Positions 39,143 to 49,594 of a DNA stretch of 64,000 nucleotides are shown here, piece after piece. Both the position numbers and the translations under genes were made by a program. The notes below the pieces were generated by a model that was not told the origin of the DNA, made no database searches, and saw only the letters and a program-made list of their open reading frames with translations. Positions within the stretch are counted from its first letter, which is position 1; each line of letters begins with the position of its first letter. The DNA lies in NCBI RefSeq assembly GCF_018986735.1, contig NZ_CP065521.1, forward strand, positions 1,922,001-1,986,000. The letters are read 5' to 3'. The DNA is from Schaalia sp. 19OD2882. GTDB taxonomy: Bacteria; Actinomycetota; Actinomycetes; Actinomycetales; Actinomycetaceae.

Positions 39143-40387
39143 TCATTGCTCCCTGCCGGCCGGTCCGCCCGGGACGGCGATCATGAAGTGCGGTTCATTG
39201 AGTCGGGCCAGCGCGAAGGCCTCTGCCACACGGGCCGCGACCTCGGCCCCCTGCCCTTGGTCGACGAGGGCGATCGCGCTTCCCCCGAATCCTCCCCCCG
39301 TCATGCGTGCCCCGTGGGCCCCGTGGGCACGGGCGACGTCCACGGCCAGGTCGAGCTCACGGCAGGTCACCTGGTAGTCGTCCCTGAGGGAGTCGTGGGA
39401 GTCGTCGAGGAGGGCTCCTGCCACGGCCAGGCGTTCACCTTCGAGGGGTCCCTGTCGCAGCAGGTCGATGAAGGCCCGCGTGCGGGCGACCTCGGAGACC
39501 ACATGACGCACCCGCATGACCTGGCGGGGATCTTCCACCTTCGCCAGCGCTGCGTCGAGGTCCTCGACCTCGACGAGAAGGTCGACCCCGAGGACTGCCG
39601 CAGCCGCTTCGCAGTCCGCACGGCGCGAGGCGTACTGGCCGTCATTGAGGGAGTGCGGGGCGCGGGTGTCGATGACGAGCAGTTCCAGGTGATCTCTTGC
39701 CAGGTCGAAGGGAATCTGCTCGGTGGACATGTCCCGACAGTCCAACGCAAGGGCGTGTCCGGCGGCGCAACGCAGTGAGGCCGTCTGGTCCAGGCCCCCC
39801 GTGTTGGCGCCGGCGATCTCGTTCTCGGCGCGCCTGCAGGCATCGACCAGGACTTTGCGCCCCTGGTCGTCGGGGGCCTGGGCAGTGCCCGCCAGGCCGA
39901 GGTCGAATAGCTCGTCCAGGGCCACTGCCATCGAACACTCCAGTGCCGCGGAGGAGGACAGCCCGCCACCTTGCGGCACGCAGTTCCACAGGGCGACGTC
40001 GAAGCCACCCAAGGGGCCGTGTCCTGCCTGCTCCAGGGCCCAGGCGACGCCGACCAGGTAGGCCGCCCACGTCCTGACCTCGCCCGCCTGCCCGCGGGGG
40101 GCGACCTCGTCCAGGTCGACGACGTCCACGGCATCGACGGTCTGCGGGGAGACGAGGCGCACGATGCGGTCCTCGCGGGGGCGCACGGCCACGTAGGCCC
40201 GGTGCGGCAGGGCGATCGGCAGGCAGGGGCCACCGTTGTAGTCGACGTGTTCGCCGATGACGTTGACCCGTCCCGGGGCCGACCACACGCCCACGGGGTC
40301 GCCCCCGAAGACTTGGGTGAACAGCGTGCGGGCGGCCGCCGCGCCTTGGTCGCCACCTGCCGCAGTGTTCCACACGATCTCAGTCAC
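39143..40387 (-). CDS. galK: Galactokinase
   Basis: A 414-residue GHMP kinase phosphorylating alpha-D-galactose at C1 (Leloir pathway). The galactokinase signature GRVNVIGEHVDYNGGPCLP, the ATP loop GGGLSSSAALECS and the C-terminal glycine motif MTGGGFGGSAIAL are all present. No galT or galE is in the window. GTG start at 40387 with GGAGG about eleven bases upstream. The divergent spacer holds a LacI-type operator-like sequence, so galactose- or sugar-responsive repression is plausible. Confidence 0.95.
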   Translation of the reverse strand: MTEIVWNTAAGGDQGAAAARTLFTQVFGGDPVGVWSAPGRVNVIGEHVDYNGGPCLPIALPHRAYVAVRPREDRIVRLVSPQTVDAVDVVDLDEVAPRGQAGEVRTWAAYLVGVAWALEQAGHGPLGGFDVALWNCVPQGGGLSSSAALECSMAVALDELFDLGLAGTAQAPDDQGRKVLVDACRRAENEIAGANTGGLDQTASLRCAAGHALALDCRDMSTEQIPFDLARDHLELLVIDTRAPHSLNDGQYASRRADCEAAAAVLGVDLLVEVEDLDAALAKVEDPRQVMRVRHVVSEVARTRAFIDLLRQGPLEGERLAVAGALLDDSHDSLRDDYQVTCRELDLAVDVARAHGAHGARMTGGGFGGSAIALVDQGQGAEVAARVAEAFALARLNEPHFMIAVPGGPAGREQ

Positions 40388-40452
40388 GGGTCACCACACC
40401 TCCTTCACTTCGGCGGACCCACGTCACGTCCTCGTGCTGTCGGCCACACTTT

Positions 40453-40466
40453 GAGAACGTTAACAC
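40453..40466 (-). promoter_or_regulatory. LacI-type operator-like site upstream of galK
   Basis: On the minus strand GTGTTAACGTTCTC, containing TGTTAACGTT, which matches most of the TGTTAACGTTAACA consensus of actinobacterial LacI-family sugar repressors. It is located about 65 bases before the galK start in the galK/2'-5' RNA ligase spacer. Confidence 0.45.
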
Positions 40467-40495
40467 GGAGAGAGTGGAAAGCCAAGTGAATTACG

Positions 40496-41074
40496 ATGAT
40501 CTCTCACGTGGTTACCCGCAATCGAGGAATGATGTACCTACCCCCGCGCCGCCCAGACGAGGACTGGTTGGGCGTCGTCATCGCCATTCCCGAGCCGTGG
40601 GTCTCTGCCCTGACCAAGGCCCGCCTGGACCTCGGCGACGCCATGGGGGCCTCCGTCCCGGCACACATCACGCTGGTCCCCCCACTGGCCGTTCCCACCT
40701 GCGCCCGCATCGACGTCATCCGACATCTGCGCTCCATCGCCCTCAAACACCGCCCCTTCCGCGTCACCCTGCGCGGGGCAGGGTCCTTCGCCCCCGTCTC
40801 CCCCGTGGCCTTCGTCAATGTCGACGAAGGCGCCGCCGAGTGCACCATGTTGGCCGAGGACCTGCGGTCGGGCCCACTGGACCACCCTCTGCGTTTCCCC
40901 TACCACCCGCATGTGACCCTGGCGGCAGGCGTCGACCATGAAACCCTGCAGCGGGCGGTCGAATTCGCGGGCGGAGTCGAGGCCTCGTGGATGGTCCCGG
41001 GTTTCCGCCTGGACCGGGTGGACGAGAACGGCATGTACCATTCGCAGGCCCTCTTCGACCTCGTCACCTCCTGA
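40496..41074 (+). CDS. 2'-5' RNA ligase / phosphodiesterase superfamily protein
   Basis: A 192-residue 2H-phosphoesterase-like protein. The two HxT motifs are HITLVPP and HVTLAAG, about 80 residues apart, as in LigT/ThpR enzymes that act on 2',5' or cyclic phosphodiester bonds in RNA. The real substrate is not known. Starts ATG 40496, ATG 40529 and ATG 40532 are all possible; the short GAGG at 40525 is best spaced for 40532. Divergent from galK; YihY follows 26 bases downstream but has its own -10-like element. Confidence 0.78.
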   Translation: MISHVVTRNRGMMYLPPRRPDEDWLGVVIAIPEPWVSALTKARLDLGDAMGASVPAHITLVPPLAVPTCARIDVIRHLRSIALKHRPFRVTLRGAGSFAPVSPVAFVNVDEGAAECTMLAEDLRSGPLDHPLRFPYHPHVTLAAGVDHETLQRAVEFAGGVEASWMVPGFRLDRVDENGMYHSQALFDLVTS

Positions 41075-41088
41075 ACCCCGCCGTCCCG

Positions 41089-41094
41089 TAGCGT
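41089..41094 (+). promoter_or_regulatory. Predicted -10 element of leaderless yihY-like gene
   Basis: TAGCGT followed by GAGGGC and the ATG at 41101. Confidence 0.4.
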
Positions 41095-41100
41095 GAGGGC

Positions 41101-42282
41101 ATGAGCCATGCACGCGGCAACACCCTTGGCGCCGCCTCCCCCGAGATCGAGAAGAACGCCAACCCGACCCGCTCACGCCAAGCAACGATCCTGCGCGAAG
41201 CCTCCGCCGGCAGCTTCCGCGCCCTTGCCCGCGCCCTGGGCGAAGGCACCCCGCTCGAACGCCTGCGGGCGTTGACACAGTGGTGGCCCAACACGCGCCT
41301 GGCCCGCACCCTTGCCCGCTACTCCATCCGCAACGGGGGCCTGCTCTCCACAGGAATGGCACTGACCACCCTGCTGTCCCTGACCGCCGCCCTGACCGCG
41401 GGCCTGACCGTCTTCGTCGCCCTGCTCGGCGGCAACGACGAACTGCGCGGCGCCGTCCACGCCGGCATTGACACGGCCCTGCCGAACCTGCTCCGCTCGG
41501 CAGCCAACCCCGACGGCCTCGTCGACCCGGACAGCCTCATCAACTCCAATGCCCTGTCGCTGACCGGAAGCGTCTCCTTCGCCCTGGCCATCTGGGCGGC
41601 CCTCAACGTCGTCGGCCAGATGGGCTCATCCATCCGCTCCATGTTCGCCGTCACCGCGATCCCCGACAGTTTCCTGCGTCTGCTGGCCCGCAATGCCGTC
41701 GGAGTGCTCGGGATCGGAGTGGCCTTCGTCCTCGGCGCGGGACTGGCCGTGGTCACGGACCTGGCCGGAGACCTCTTCTTCGACACGGTCGGCATCTCAG
41801 GGCGCGCACCCCGACTCTTCGCCGCCGCCGCGTCCAATGGCATCCAATTCCTCGTCTTCGCAGCAGCCACATGGCTGCTCATCAGGCACGTCGCCGGCGT
41901 GCGGGTCCCCCGACGAGACCTCCTGTGGGGGCTGGCCCTGACGGGAATCGCCAGCCTGGTCCTGCGCATGGTCGGCACCTCGGCCGCAGGCGCCGTCAAA
42001 GGACCCCTGCTCACCACCGCCACGGCTCTGGTCACCCTGGTCCTGTGGCTCAACCTGCAGATGCGTCTGGTCCTGACCATGTGCGCCTGGATGGCCAACC
42101 CGCCCCGGCTGCACGTCGTCACCGACGCCGCCAGCGTCCACTTCGTCGAATGCCCGAACTACGTCACCGTCTCGGCGCCTCACACCCTGCTGTGGCCGCA
42201 CAATGCTGCCTCCGGCGACATCGTGCCGACAGGAACCCGAGGGCTTGACGCCCGGCCCTGCGTCCCGCCTCAGACCTCGTAG
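41101..42282 (+). CDS. YihY/BrkB family membrane protein
   Basis: A 393-residue inner membrane protein with about six transmembrane helices, starting near LLSTGMALTTLLSLTAALTA and including VGVLGIGVAFVLGAGLAVV and LVTLVLWLNLQMRLVLTM. The first 70 residues are cytosolic and basic. Family function is unproven; old labels as ribonuclease BN are not supported. The last 13 bases overlap the convergent xth gene. TAGCGT six bases before the ATG suggests a leaderless message. Confidence 0.82.
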   Translation: MSHARGNTLGAASPEIEKNANPTRSRQATILREASAGSFRALARALGEGTPLERLRALTQWWPNTRLARTLARYSIRNGGLLSTGMALTTLLSLTAALTAGLTVFVALLGGNDELRGAVHAGIDTALPNLLRSAANPDGLVDPDSLINSNALSLTGSVSFALAIWAALNVVGQMGSSIRSMFAVTAIPDSFLRLLARNAVGVLGIGVAFVLGAGLAVVTDLAGDLFFDTVGISGRAPRLFAAAASNGIQFLVFAAATWLLIRHVAGVRVPRRDLLWGLALTGIASLVLRMVGTSAAGAVKGPLLTTATALVTLVLWLNLQMRLVLTMCAWMANPPRLHVVTDAASVHFVECPNYVTVSAPHTLLWPHNAASGDIVPTGTRGLDARPCVPPQTS

Positions 42283-43160
42283 TCGACGACCAGGGGCGCG
42301 TGGTCCGAAAAACGCGCATCATAGGACGCCGCGCGGCAGACTTCGACGCGCTTGGCCATCTGCCCAAGTGAGGGGGTCGTGAACTGGTGGTCGATCCGCC
42401 ACCCCGCGTCGTTGTCGAAGGCCTTGCCGCGCCACGACCACCACGTGTACGGCCCCTGGACCTCACCTGCCAGCACACGCGTCACATCCACCCACCCGGC
42501 GTCCAACCAGCCGGCCAAGTGGGCGATCTCCTCGTCCAGGACCCCGGCCCGCTTGTTGTGGTTCGGCGTCCAGTTCTTGATGTCCGCACGGGAGAGCACC
42601 ACATTGAAGTCCCCCGCGACCAGCACATTGGCTCCGCAGGACAGAAGCTCACCCATGCGCGTGTCAATGCGCGCCAAGTGCGCCATCTTCGCCTCCTGCT
42701 TGGCAGTGCCCACCTCACCGGAATGGAAGTAGGCCGACACCACGCGCACTCGCCCACCCGATGAGGTCTCGACCTCCGCTTCGACCCAGCGACCCGAATC
42801 GACGTCGACCTCGTCGGCGTAGAGGAAGGGGCGTGCCCCCTGAGCGCCGTCGACGCCACCCTGCGCACCGACCAGGTCGGCGCGGTCGCGATGCACGGCC
42901 ATCGCAACACCGGCGCGGCCCCTGATGCGGCACGGCACCCACACCCCCTGCCACTGGCTGCCCAGAAGGTCTGCGGCCACATCGGCCGGCGCTCGGACCT
43001 CCTGCAGGAGCAGCACGTCGGGGGCGGCCTCGTCGAGCCAAGCGGTCAGGCCGCGCCTGTGGGCGGCCCTGATGCCGTTGAGGTTGACGGTGGCCACCCG
43101 CAGCAGGGAGTCGGGCCCGCCGGCCCCCGTGATGCCGCCCACCCCGGTTTCCCCGCTCAT
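42270..43160 (-). CDS. xth: Exodeoxyribonuclease III family protein
   Basis: A 296-residue endonuclease/exonuclease/phosphatase-fold enzyme of AP-endonuclease type. Motifs: VATVNLNGIRAAHRRGL with the metal-site Asn, DVLLLQEVRAP with the metal Glu, VAGDFNVVLSRAD, and the C-terminal SDHAPLVVDYEV catalytic Asp-His. It repairs abasic sites. Its ATG overlaps the argB stop (ATGA), so it is read from the arginine gene transcript. Stop codons of xth and yihY overlap convergently by 13 bases. Confidence 0.9.
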   Translation of the reverse strand: MSGETGVGGITGAGGPDSLLRVATVNLNGIRAAHRRGLTAWLDEAAPDVLLLQEVRAPADVAADLLGSQWQGVWVPCRIRGRAGVAMAVHRDRADLVGAQGGVDGAQGARPFLYADEVDVDSGRWVEAEVETSSGGRVRVVSAYFHSGEVGTAKQEAKMAHLARIDTRMGELLSCGANVLVAGDFNVVLSRADIKNWTPNHNKRAGVLDEEIAHLAGWLDAGWVDVTRVLAGEVQGPYTWWSWRGKAFDNDAGWRIDHQFTTPSLGQMAKRVEVCRAASYDARFSDHAPLVVDYEV

Positions 43161-44074
43161 GCGAGATCCTCCTCGTCCGGAAGGACCATGGTTCCGGTGC
43201 CCTCGTCCGTCATGACCTCGATGAGGACCGAGTGGGCCAGGCGCCCGTCCACCACATGCACCTGCCCCACTCCCCCGTCGATGGCCTCAAGGCAGGCCTG
43301 GACCTTCGGAATCATGCCCGAGGAGATTGCCTCACCCAGGGCCCTCAACTCGGAGGCCGTGATGGAACTGATGAGCGAGTCGGGATCCGGGTAGGCGCTG
43401 TGGATGCCCTCCACGTCGGTGAGCATCAGCAGCTTCGCGGCGCCAAGCGCCACCGCCAGGGCCGAGGCCGCAGCGTCGGCGTTGATGTTGAGCACCCCCG
43501 CCGGGTCGTCCTCGTCCAGGGCGATGGAGGAGATCACGGGGATGCGTCCGGCGTCGAGCAATTCGAGGACGGGCGCCGGGTCGACCTCGACGATGTCCCC
43601 CACCAGCCCGTAGTCCACCACGGTGCCGTCCTCACTGACGCGCCTGCGACGGGTGGCCCGGAAGAGGGCGCCGTCCTCGCCGGAGATGCCGACCGCCAGC
43701 GAGTCCTCCGAGTTGAGTTGGGCGACAAGGGTGCGCTGGACCTGGCCGGTGAGGACCATGCGCACCACCTCCATGGCCTCCGCGGTGGTCACCCGCACCC
43801 CGTCACAAAAGGGCGTTTCAATGCCGAGGCGCTTCATCATGGCGCTGACCTGCGGGCCTCCGCCGTGCACGACGACGGGCCGCATGCCGACCTGGCGCAG
43901 GAACTGGATGTCCTGGGCGAAAGCCACCTGCGCCTGCGGATCCGTCATGGCGTGTCCGCCGTATTTCACGACCACCGTCTGGCCGCGGAACTCGCGCATC
44001 CAACCCAGCGCTTCACTGAGGACCTGGGCGCGCTGGGTGGCGCTGAGGTCTGTGGGATCGTGCCGGGTGGCCAT
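43157..44074 (-). CDS. argB: Acetylglutamate kinase
   Basis: A 305-residue amino acid kinase-fold enzyme phosphorylating N-acetylglutamate in arginine/ornithine synthesis. It shows TVVVKYGGHAM, the substrate loop VVHGGGPQVSAMMK with DGVRVTT, and the ATP region LLMLTDVEGIHSAYPD and SGMIPKVQACLEAI. The N-acetylglutamate-specific N-terminal helix (LSEALGWMREF) distinguishes it from carbamate kinase, which one would expect next to arcA and an arcB-type gene. Followed by xth with a four-base overlap. Confidence 0.94.
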   Translation of the reverse strand: MATRHDPTDLSATQRAQVLSEALGWMREFRGQTVVVKYGGHAMTDPQAQVAFAQDIQFLRQVGMRPVVVHGGGPQVSAMMKRLGIETPFCDGVRVTTAEAMEVVRMVLTGQVQRTLVAQLNSEDSLAVGISGEDGALFRATRRRRVSEDGTVVDYGLVGDIVEVDPAPVLELLDAGRIPVISSIALDEDDPAGVLNINADAAASALAVALGAAKLLMLTDVEGIHSAYPDPDSLISSITASELRALGEAISSGMIPKVQACLEAIDGGVGQVHVVDGRLAHSVLIEVMTDEGTGTMVLPDEEDLA

Positions 44075-44121
44075 GGGGGCTCCTGTCTACGAGGGCGAGC
44101 GGGGCGGGGCGAGGGCGCCAG

Positions 44122-45126
<1,005 letters not shown>

Positions 45127-45208
45127 CAGAGGTCCTTCCGGGTACGTCTTCGGTGTGCCTCCAGTTTCCCACGCAAGCCCCCTCCCCTCGCAATCCGTCC
45201 GCCGTCCA

Positions 45209-45259
45209 CGACGGACGATTCTCGCGCGAGATTCGTCCGTCGCGTGGTGAGATTCGTCC
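45209..45259. repeat. 34-base palindrome and GAGATTCGTCC repeats in the arcA-argF spacer
   Basis: A near-perfect palindrome (45209-45242; arms CGACGGACGA and TCGTCCGTCG, centre TCTCGCGCGAGA, one T/T mismatch). GAGATTCGTCC occurs at 45228-45238 and again at 45249-45259, 21 bases apart, the second ending one base before the arcA stop codon. No T-run follows, so an operator or attenuator is as likely as a terminator. Confidence 0.6.
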
Positions 45260-45260
45260 C

Positions 45261-46481
45261 TCAGGAGACCTTTCGGGAGATCGGGCAGGTCATGCAGCGC
45301 GGTCCGCCACGGCCCCGGCCGAGCTCGGAACCTGCGATCGGCAGGACCTCGATGCCGCGTGAGGCCAGGAAGTCATTCGTGGTCGTGTTGCGCTCGTAGG
45401 CGACGACCACCCCCGGCGCCAGCGCCACGAGATTCGACCCGTCGTGCCACTGCTCGCGATCGGCCGCATGGCGCCCCATCGGGGCCGAAAGCACCTCCAC
45501 CGAGTCCAGGCCCATCGCCTGGGCGATCACCCGGTGCATGTCCTCGGCCTCATTCGAACGCACCTGCAATTCGCGTCCGTCCGGGCAGGTGATCGTGTGC
45601 GAACGCAGCATCCCCAAACCGGCGTACTTCACGAACACGCCCTCGTCGGCCATGGTCATCACCGTGTCCAGATGCATCTGGGCGCGGGTCTTGGGCATCT
45701 CCAGCGCGATGACCCGGGTGATGCACCCGTCCAGCAGCAGTGTGCGGGCCAATTGCTCGGCGCCCTGGGCGCTGGTGCGCTCACCCATGCCGATCATCAC
45801 CGCTCCCCCACCCAGGACGATGAGGTCGCCGCCCTCCACCGCGGCGCTGTCCGGCCCCAGGCCGTCGTCCCACATGGGCACCTCGGCGTCGGCGAACATC
45901 GGGTGGTGGCGGTAGATGATCCGCGCGTTGAGGGACTCGCGTCGTCGCGCAGGCCAACGCATGGTGCCCACCGCCACCCCCCGGTCGATCCACGCAGAGG
46001 TGTCACGGGTGAACAGGTGATTCGGAAGCGGCGGGACGACGAAGTCGTCCTCCGCCTTCGTGCGCAGCAGCACCGAGTCCTTCACCGAGGTCGCCGCGAG
46101 CAGTTCCTCCTTGGTCAGGCCCGCCACCAGCAGGTCCGCCAGGGCCTCCGCGTCCAGGCCCTCCGCCCAGGAACGCACGTCGTCGGCCGTGAGCACACCC
46201 AGGTCGTCCTCGTCGAAAGCCCCCTCAAGGGCGGCGCGGCGCCCCCCGGGGGTGGCCAGTGCCTCCGTGAGAAGGCGCTGCAGGTGCAGGACCTCGACCC
46301 CGCGCGAGGCCATGGTCGCGCAGAAGGTGTCGTGCTCCTCCTGGGCGCGTTCCAACCACAGGAGGTCGTCGAAGAGCAGGTCGTCCATGTTGGACGGGGT
46401 CAGGCGCAGCATCTCCTTGCCGGGCCGGTGGACCATGACCTGTTCGAGGGGAGCAAGGTCCGAGGAGATGAAAGGTGCCAC
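45261..46481 (-). CDS. arcA: Arginine deiminase
   Basis: A 406-residue enzyme hydrolysing L-arginine to citrulline and ammonia. Motifs include [62 protein letters not shown] and the catalytic Cys near the end in [11 protein letters not shown]. Length is normal. The GTG at 46481 is chosen because AGGAGG lies six bases before it and the family N-terminus starts there. With the downstream ArcB-like gene it forms the first two steps of arginine fermentation, supplying acid tolerance; arcC and an arcD antiporter are not in the window. Confidence 0.95.
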   Translation of the reverse strand: MAPFISSDLAPLEQVMVHRPGKEMLRLTPSNMDDLLFDDLLWLERAQEEHDTFCATMASRGVEVLHLQRLLTEALATPGGRRAALEGAFDEDDLGVLTADDVRSWAEGLDAEALADLLVAGLTKEELLAATSVKDSVLLRTKAEDDFVVPPLPNHLFTRDTSAWIDRGVAVGTMRWPARRRESLNARIIYRHHPMFADAEVPMWDDGLGPDSAAVEGGDLIVLGGGAVMIGMGERTSAQGAEQLARTLLLDGCITRVIALEMPKTRAQMHLDTVMTMADEGVFVKYAGLGMLRSHTITCPDGRELQVRSNEAEDMHRVIAQAMGLDSVEVLSAPMGRHAADREQWHDGSNLVALAPGVVVAYERNTTTNDFLASRGIEVLPIAGSELGRGRGGPRCMTCPISRKVS

Positions 46482-46578
46482 GCGAGTCCTCCTGTCGGGT
46501 TCACCGCTGTCGGGGTGGCGCCGCACGGGTGCGCGGCGCTCGACAAGCCTATCCCCGACCGACTCCGCGCTCACCCGC

Positions 46579-48132
46579 TCAGGGGGTGACCACGCAGGTG
46601 ACCACGGGTGCCGAGGTGGCCCCCTTCTCCTGGCGAACGACCAGTTCAAGGCAGGTCCGACCTTCGACGGGCGCGACGATGACGGAGGTCTTCGGTGTCT
46701 CCTGGACGGGACGGCCCTCGGTGGGGTCCACCACGCGGTACAGGTAGGACACTCCTTGTCCGGCGGAGTCCCACGAGAACGTGACACCGTCCGGGCCGAC
46801 CGTGCCGGAAAGGCCCGTCGCCGAGCGGACGGTGGGCACGGGAACGTTCGTCAGGACGCCGGACTCGGTGGTCTCGGCCGGAGGGGAGTCGGTGGGCACT
46901 GCGGACTGCCACAGGTGCCTGAATGCCATCCCGGCGACGACGCCCACCGCCAGCACAAGGGCGAGGAAGCCGACGACGACGGTCGTCAGGTTGCGTTGGA
47001 CGCTGCGCCGCCGCGCCCTTTCCCCACGGCTCTCCGCCCGCGAGCGCAGGAGGGGCAAGGTGGCCTGGCCTTCGAGGCGGCGTTGGTCGGGGACGAAGTT
47101 GAGTGAGGGCGAGGCGGCGGTGGCGGCAGCGGCCTCGTCGATGAGGATGACCCGCGAGACCTTCGTCTCCGCGTACTGGCGGCCCAAGGGTGCCGGAGCG
47201 GCCCCCCGCGAGCCGGGCTCGACGAGGAAGGAGGTGGGGCCGCGCCCGTTGGAGGCGGAGCCGTCACCGTATTCGAGGACGTCGAAGGAGGTGACGGGCA
47301 GGCTCTGGTCCCACTGGACCTGCTGGAGGCCGCGCGCGAATTCGACGGCGCTGGACTGGCGGGCCGCCGGGTCCTTGGCCATCGAGCGGGCAAGGACCCG
47401 TTCGAGTTCCTCGGGCACGTCCTCGCGTCCCGTGCGGGGCGCGGGGACGTTGAGGATCCTCATGGTCAGCGCCGACTCGGAGTTGTCGCCGCCGGGCACT
47501 TCGAAGGGGGAGTAGCCGCACAGCATCGTCCACAGGGTCGCCCCCAGGGAGTAGACGTCGGCGGTGGGGTCCAGGACGGAGTTGCCGCGCTGTTGTTCGG
47601 GCGGCGACCACGGCAGGGACAGACCCCGGGCACCGTCGTGCTGGCCGGCGGACATGGAGGCAGCCAAGCCGAAGTCGGTCAGGACGGGCAGGCCGAGTTC
47701 GGTCAGGAGGATGTTGCCGGGTTTGACGTCCCGGTGGATGATTCCTTCGCGGTGCAGGGAGGCCAAGGCACCGGCCAGCCGGATCCCCTTGTCGAGGACG
47801 TCGTCGACGGCAAGGGGGCGCGAACGCACGCGGTCGACGAGGCTGGGTGGCGGGCAGTACTCGGTGACCAGGTACTGGCGCCCGTCCTCGCAGGTGCCCA
47901 CCCCGTGGACGGTGAGGACCGCGGGGTGGGCGGACAGGCGCGCCATGAGGTTGACCTCACGACGGAAGGCGTCGCTCGAGTCGGTGTCAAGGGTGTAGCG
48001 GGGCACCTTGATGGCGACATTGCGGTCCGGGACGTGCTGCCGGTACAGGAAGACGTCCGCGAACCCGCCCGAGCCGACGTGTCGGACGTAGTCGGCTCCG
48101 GGGATCCGGGGAGGAGCCGGCTCAGGCGCCAT
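46579..48132 (-). CDS. Transmembrane Ser/Thr protein kinase of the PFNA-like operon
   Basis: A 517-residue kinase. Catalytic domain at about 12-275 with glycine loop VGSGGFADVF, ATP lysine K42 (NVAIKVPR), HRDVKPGN (H133-D135) and DFG at 153-155; the RD motif implies activation-loop phosphorylation. A juxtamembrane linker is followed by one transmembrane helix at about 380-405 (TTVVVGFLALVLAVGVVAGM). A short FN3-like extracellular domain (SATGLSGTVGPDGVTFSWDS) comes next; PASTA repeats are absent. It resembles Pkb2 of bifidobacteria. The ATG overlaps the FHA gene stop by one base. Last gene of the operon; likely substrates are its FHA neighbours. Confidence 0.9.
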   Translation of the reverse strand: MAPEPAPPRIPGADYVRHVGSGGFADVFLYRQHVPDRNVAIKVPRYTLDTDSSDAFRREVNLMARLSAHPAVLTVHGVGTCEDGRQYLVTEYCPPPSLVDRVRSRPLAVDDVLDKGIRLAGALASLHREGIIHRDVKPGNILLTELGLPVLTDFGLAASMSAGQHDGARGLSLPWSPPEQQRGNSVLDPTADVYSLGATLWTMLCGYSPFEVPGGDNSESALTMRILNVPAPRTGREDVPEELERVLARSMAKDPAARQSSAVEFARGLQQVQWDQSLPVTSFDVLEYGDGSASNGRGPTSFLVEPGSRGAAPAPLGRQYAETKVSRVILIDEAAAATAASPSLNFVPDQRRLEGQATLPLLRSRAESRGERARRRSVQRNLTTVVVGFLALVLAVGVVAGMAFRHLWQSAVPTDSPPAETTESGVLTNVPVPTVRSATGLSGTVGPDGVTFSWDSAGQGVSYLYRVVDPTEGRPVQETPKTSVIVAPVEGRTCLELVVRQEKGATSAPVVTCVVTP

Positions 48133-49517
48133 CAGGACTCCAGCCGGACGGTGACCGTCGCCCCCAACCGGAACACGTCACCGGGACGAAGCAGGACCGG
48201 TGAGCCCTCCCCCACCTTCTCGGCCTCGGCGCCTTCCCGCAGCAGGTAGGTGCCGTTCTGGGAGCCCAGGTCGCGCACGCGCGCATCCCATCCGTCGACG
48301 CGGATCTCGCAGTGGCTGCGTGAGACCTCCTGCTCGACGTCGTCGATGGCGACCAGGCGCGGGGCCCGCCTGCCCACGCTCGCGGTGGCGGTGGGGTTTC
48401 GGCCCAGGACCACGTCGCGGTCGAGAAGCACGGTCTCACCCGTGGACAGGACCAGGCGTCCGACCGGCGGACGGGTGATGCGCGCCAAGGACTGGCTCAT
48501 GCCCTTGCCGCAGATGCGGCACTTCTGGGTGAAGGGCGGGTTGGGGTGGTCGTCGAGGCACATGACGGCCAGGACCTCGGCCCCGTGGTAGGTGAGGGAC
48601 TCGGGTTCCAGGACCCTCGTGTCGGAGACTCCTTCGGCGGCGAGCCCATGTTCGGCGCGCGCACGGTCAAGGGAGTTCCAGCGGGTGCGCATGGGTTCCA
48701 CCGCGTCCCCGGCGTCCTCCCCGCGCACGAGCACCATGGTGTCGGAGACCTCTGCGGGAAGGGCGGCCAGGGGGAAGCGGGTCGCGGGCGCCTCCTGGGC
48801 GGCCTCGCCGGCGGGGCCGGCCTCCTCCGTGGAGGGTTCGGCAGCGGCGGGTTCGGCAGCCGCGGGCTGTTCGTCGGCGGAGCGGTCCTCAGAGGATGGC
48901 TCCACAGTGGGCACGGTCCGGACCTCCGGTGAAGGCTCGGCCCCGCCCTCGGTCAAGGACCCGGGCTCGGCAACGTGCCCGGTGGCGGCTGCGGCAGGCG
49001 ATCCCTCACCCCACCGGGAGCCCTCCGATGCGTCGTCGGCGGACTCCTCACCGGAGGGGGCCGGGCGGACCTGCCCGTACTCGACCAGGCTCACCGGCAG
49101 GACCGCGTCACGGGCGTCGAAGGCGTGGGTCTGACGGACCTTGGCGATGTCGGCGCCGGGGGCCTCCACGGACCACGCCTGGATCCGGCCCACGCGACGC
49201 TCGGACCACGTGATGAGAGAACCACCGTCCAGGCGGACCGTCTCCTCCTCGGTGCGCACCTCGATGGTGAAGTCTCCGCGCACGGCGATCCGACCGCCCT
49301 CGCCCTCGTGAAGGACCACGGCGAAACCGGGCATGTCGGTCAGGGAGCCGCCGAAACGGGTCGTGAGCACTTCGACGATGCCCGCGAAGGTCGTCCCTTC
49401 GGCAAGTTTCTTCCAGAATTCGGGGGCGATCTCCTCGTGACCGGGGTCAAGGACGACCGCCCCGGCGGGGGTGAGTGCGACAGTGCATTCACCGGGGTAC
49501 CAGGTGCAGATGTTCAT
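48132..49517 (-). CDS. FHA-domain protein with a zinc-ribbon-like motif
   Basis: A 461-residue protein. An N-terminal region (about 1-180) begins MNICTWYPGECTVALTPAG. A long Glu/Pro/Ala-rich low-complexity linker (about 165-270) follows. A metal-binding-like segment, MCLDDHPNPPFTQKCRICGK, precedes a C-terminal FHA domain (about 370-461; VLGRNPT, VSRSHCEIRV, LGSQNGT). It should bind phosphothreonine peptides, plausibly on the co-encoded kinase. ATG 49517 has GAGG six bases before it and is better than the open frame back to 49565. Its stop overlaps the kinase ATG. Confidence 0.8.
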   Translation of the reverse strand: MNICTWYPGECTVALTPAGAVVLDPGHEEIAPEFWKKLAEGTTFAGIVEVLTTRFGGSLTDMPGFAVVLHEGEGGRIAVRGDFTIEVRTEEETVRLDGGSLITWSERRVGRIQAWSVEAPGADIAKVRQTHAFDARDAVLPVSLVEYGQVRPAPSGEESADDASEGSRWGEGSPAAAATGHVAEPGSLTEGGAEPSPEVRTVPTVEPSSEDRSADEQPAAAEPAAAEPSTEEAGPAGEAAQEAPATRFPLAALPAEVSDTMVLVRGEDAGDAVEPMRTRWNSLDRARAEHGLAAEGVSDTRVLEPESLTYHGAEVLAVMCLDDHPNPPFTQKCRICGKGMSQSLARITRPPVGRLVLSTGETVLLDRDVVLGRNPTATASVGRRAPRLVAIDDVEQEVSRSHCEIRVDGWDARVRDLGSQNGTYLLREGAEAEKVGEGSPVLLRPGDVFRLGATVTVRLES

Positions 49518-49594
49518 GAGTGTCCTCACTTGGGGCTTTTCACGGATACGTCGGGGGATCGGCACGGGGCCGACACGGTGGCGGACCGTCAGGG

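Noticed and set aside
46519..46540. GCGCCGC/GCGGCGC hairpin between arcA and the kinase gene
   Set aside because: Short G/C stem without a T-run in very G+C-rich sequence; such pairs arise often by chance.
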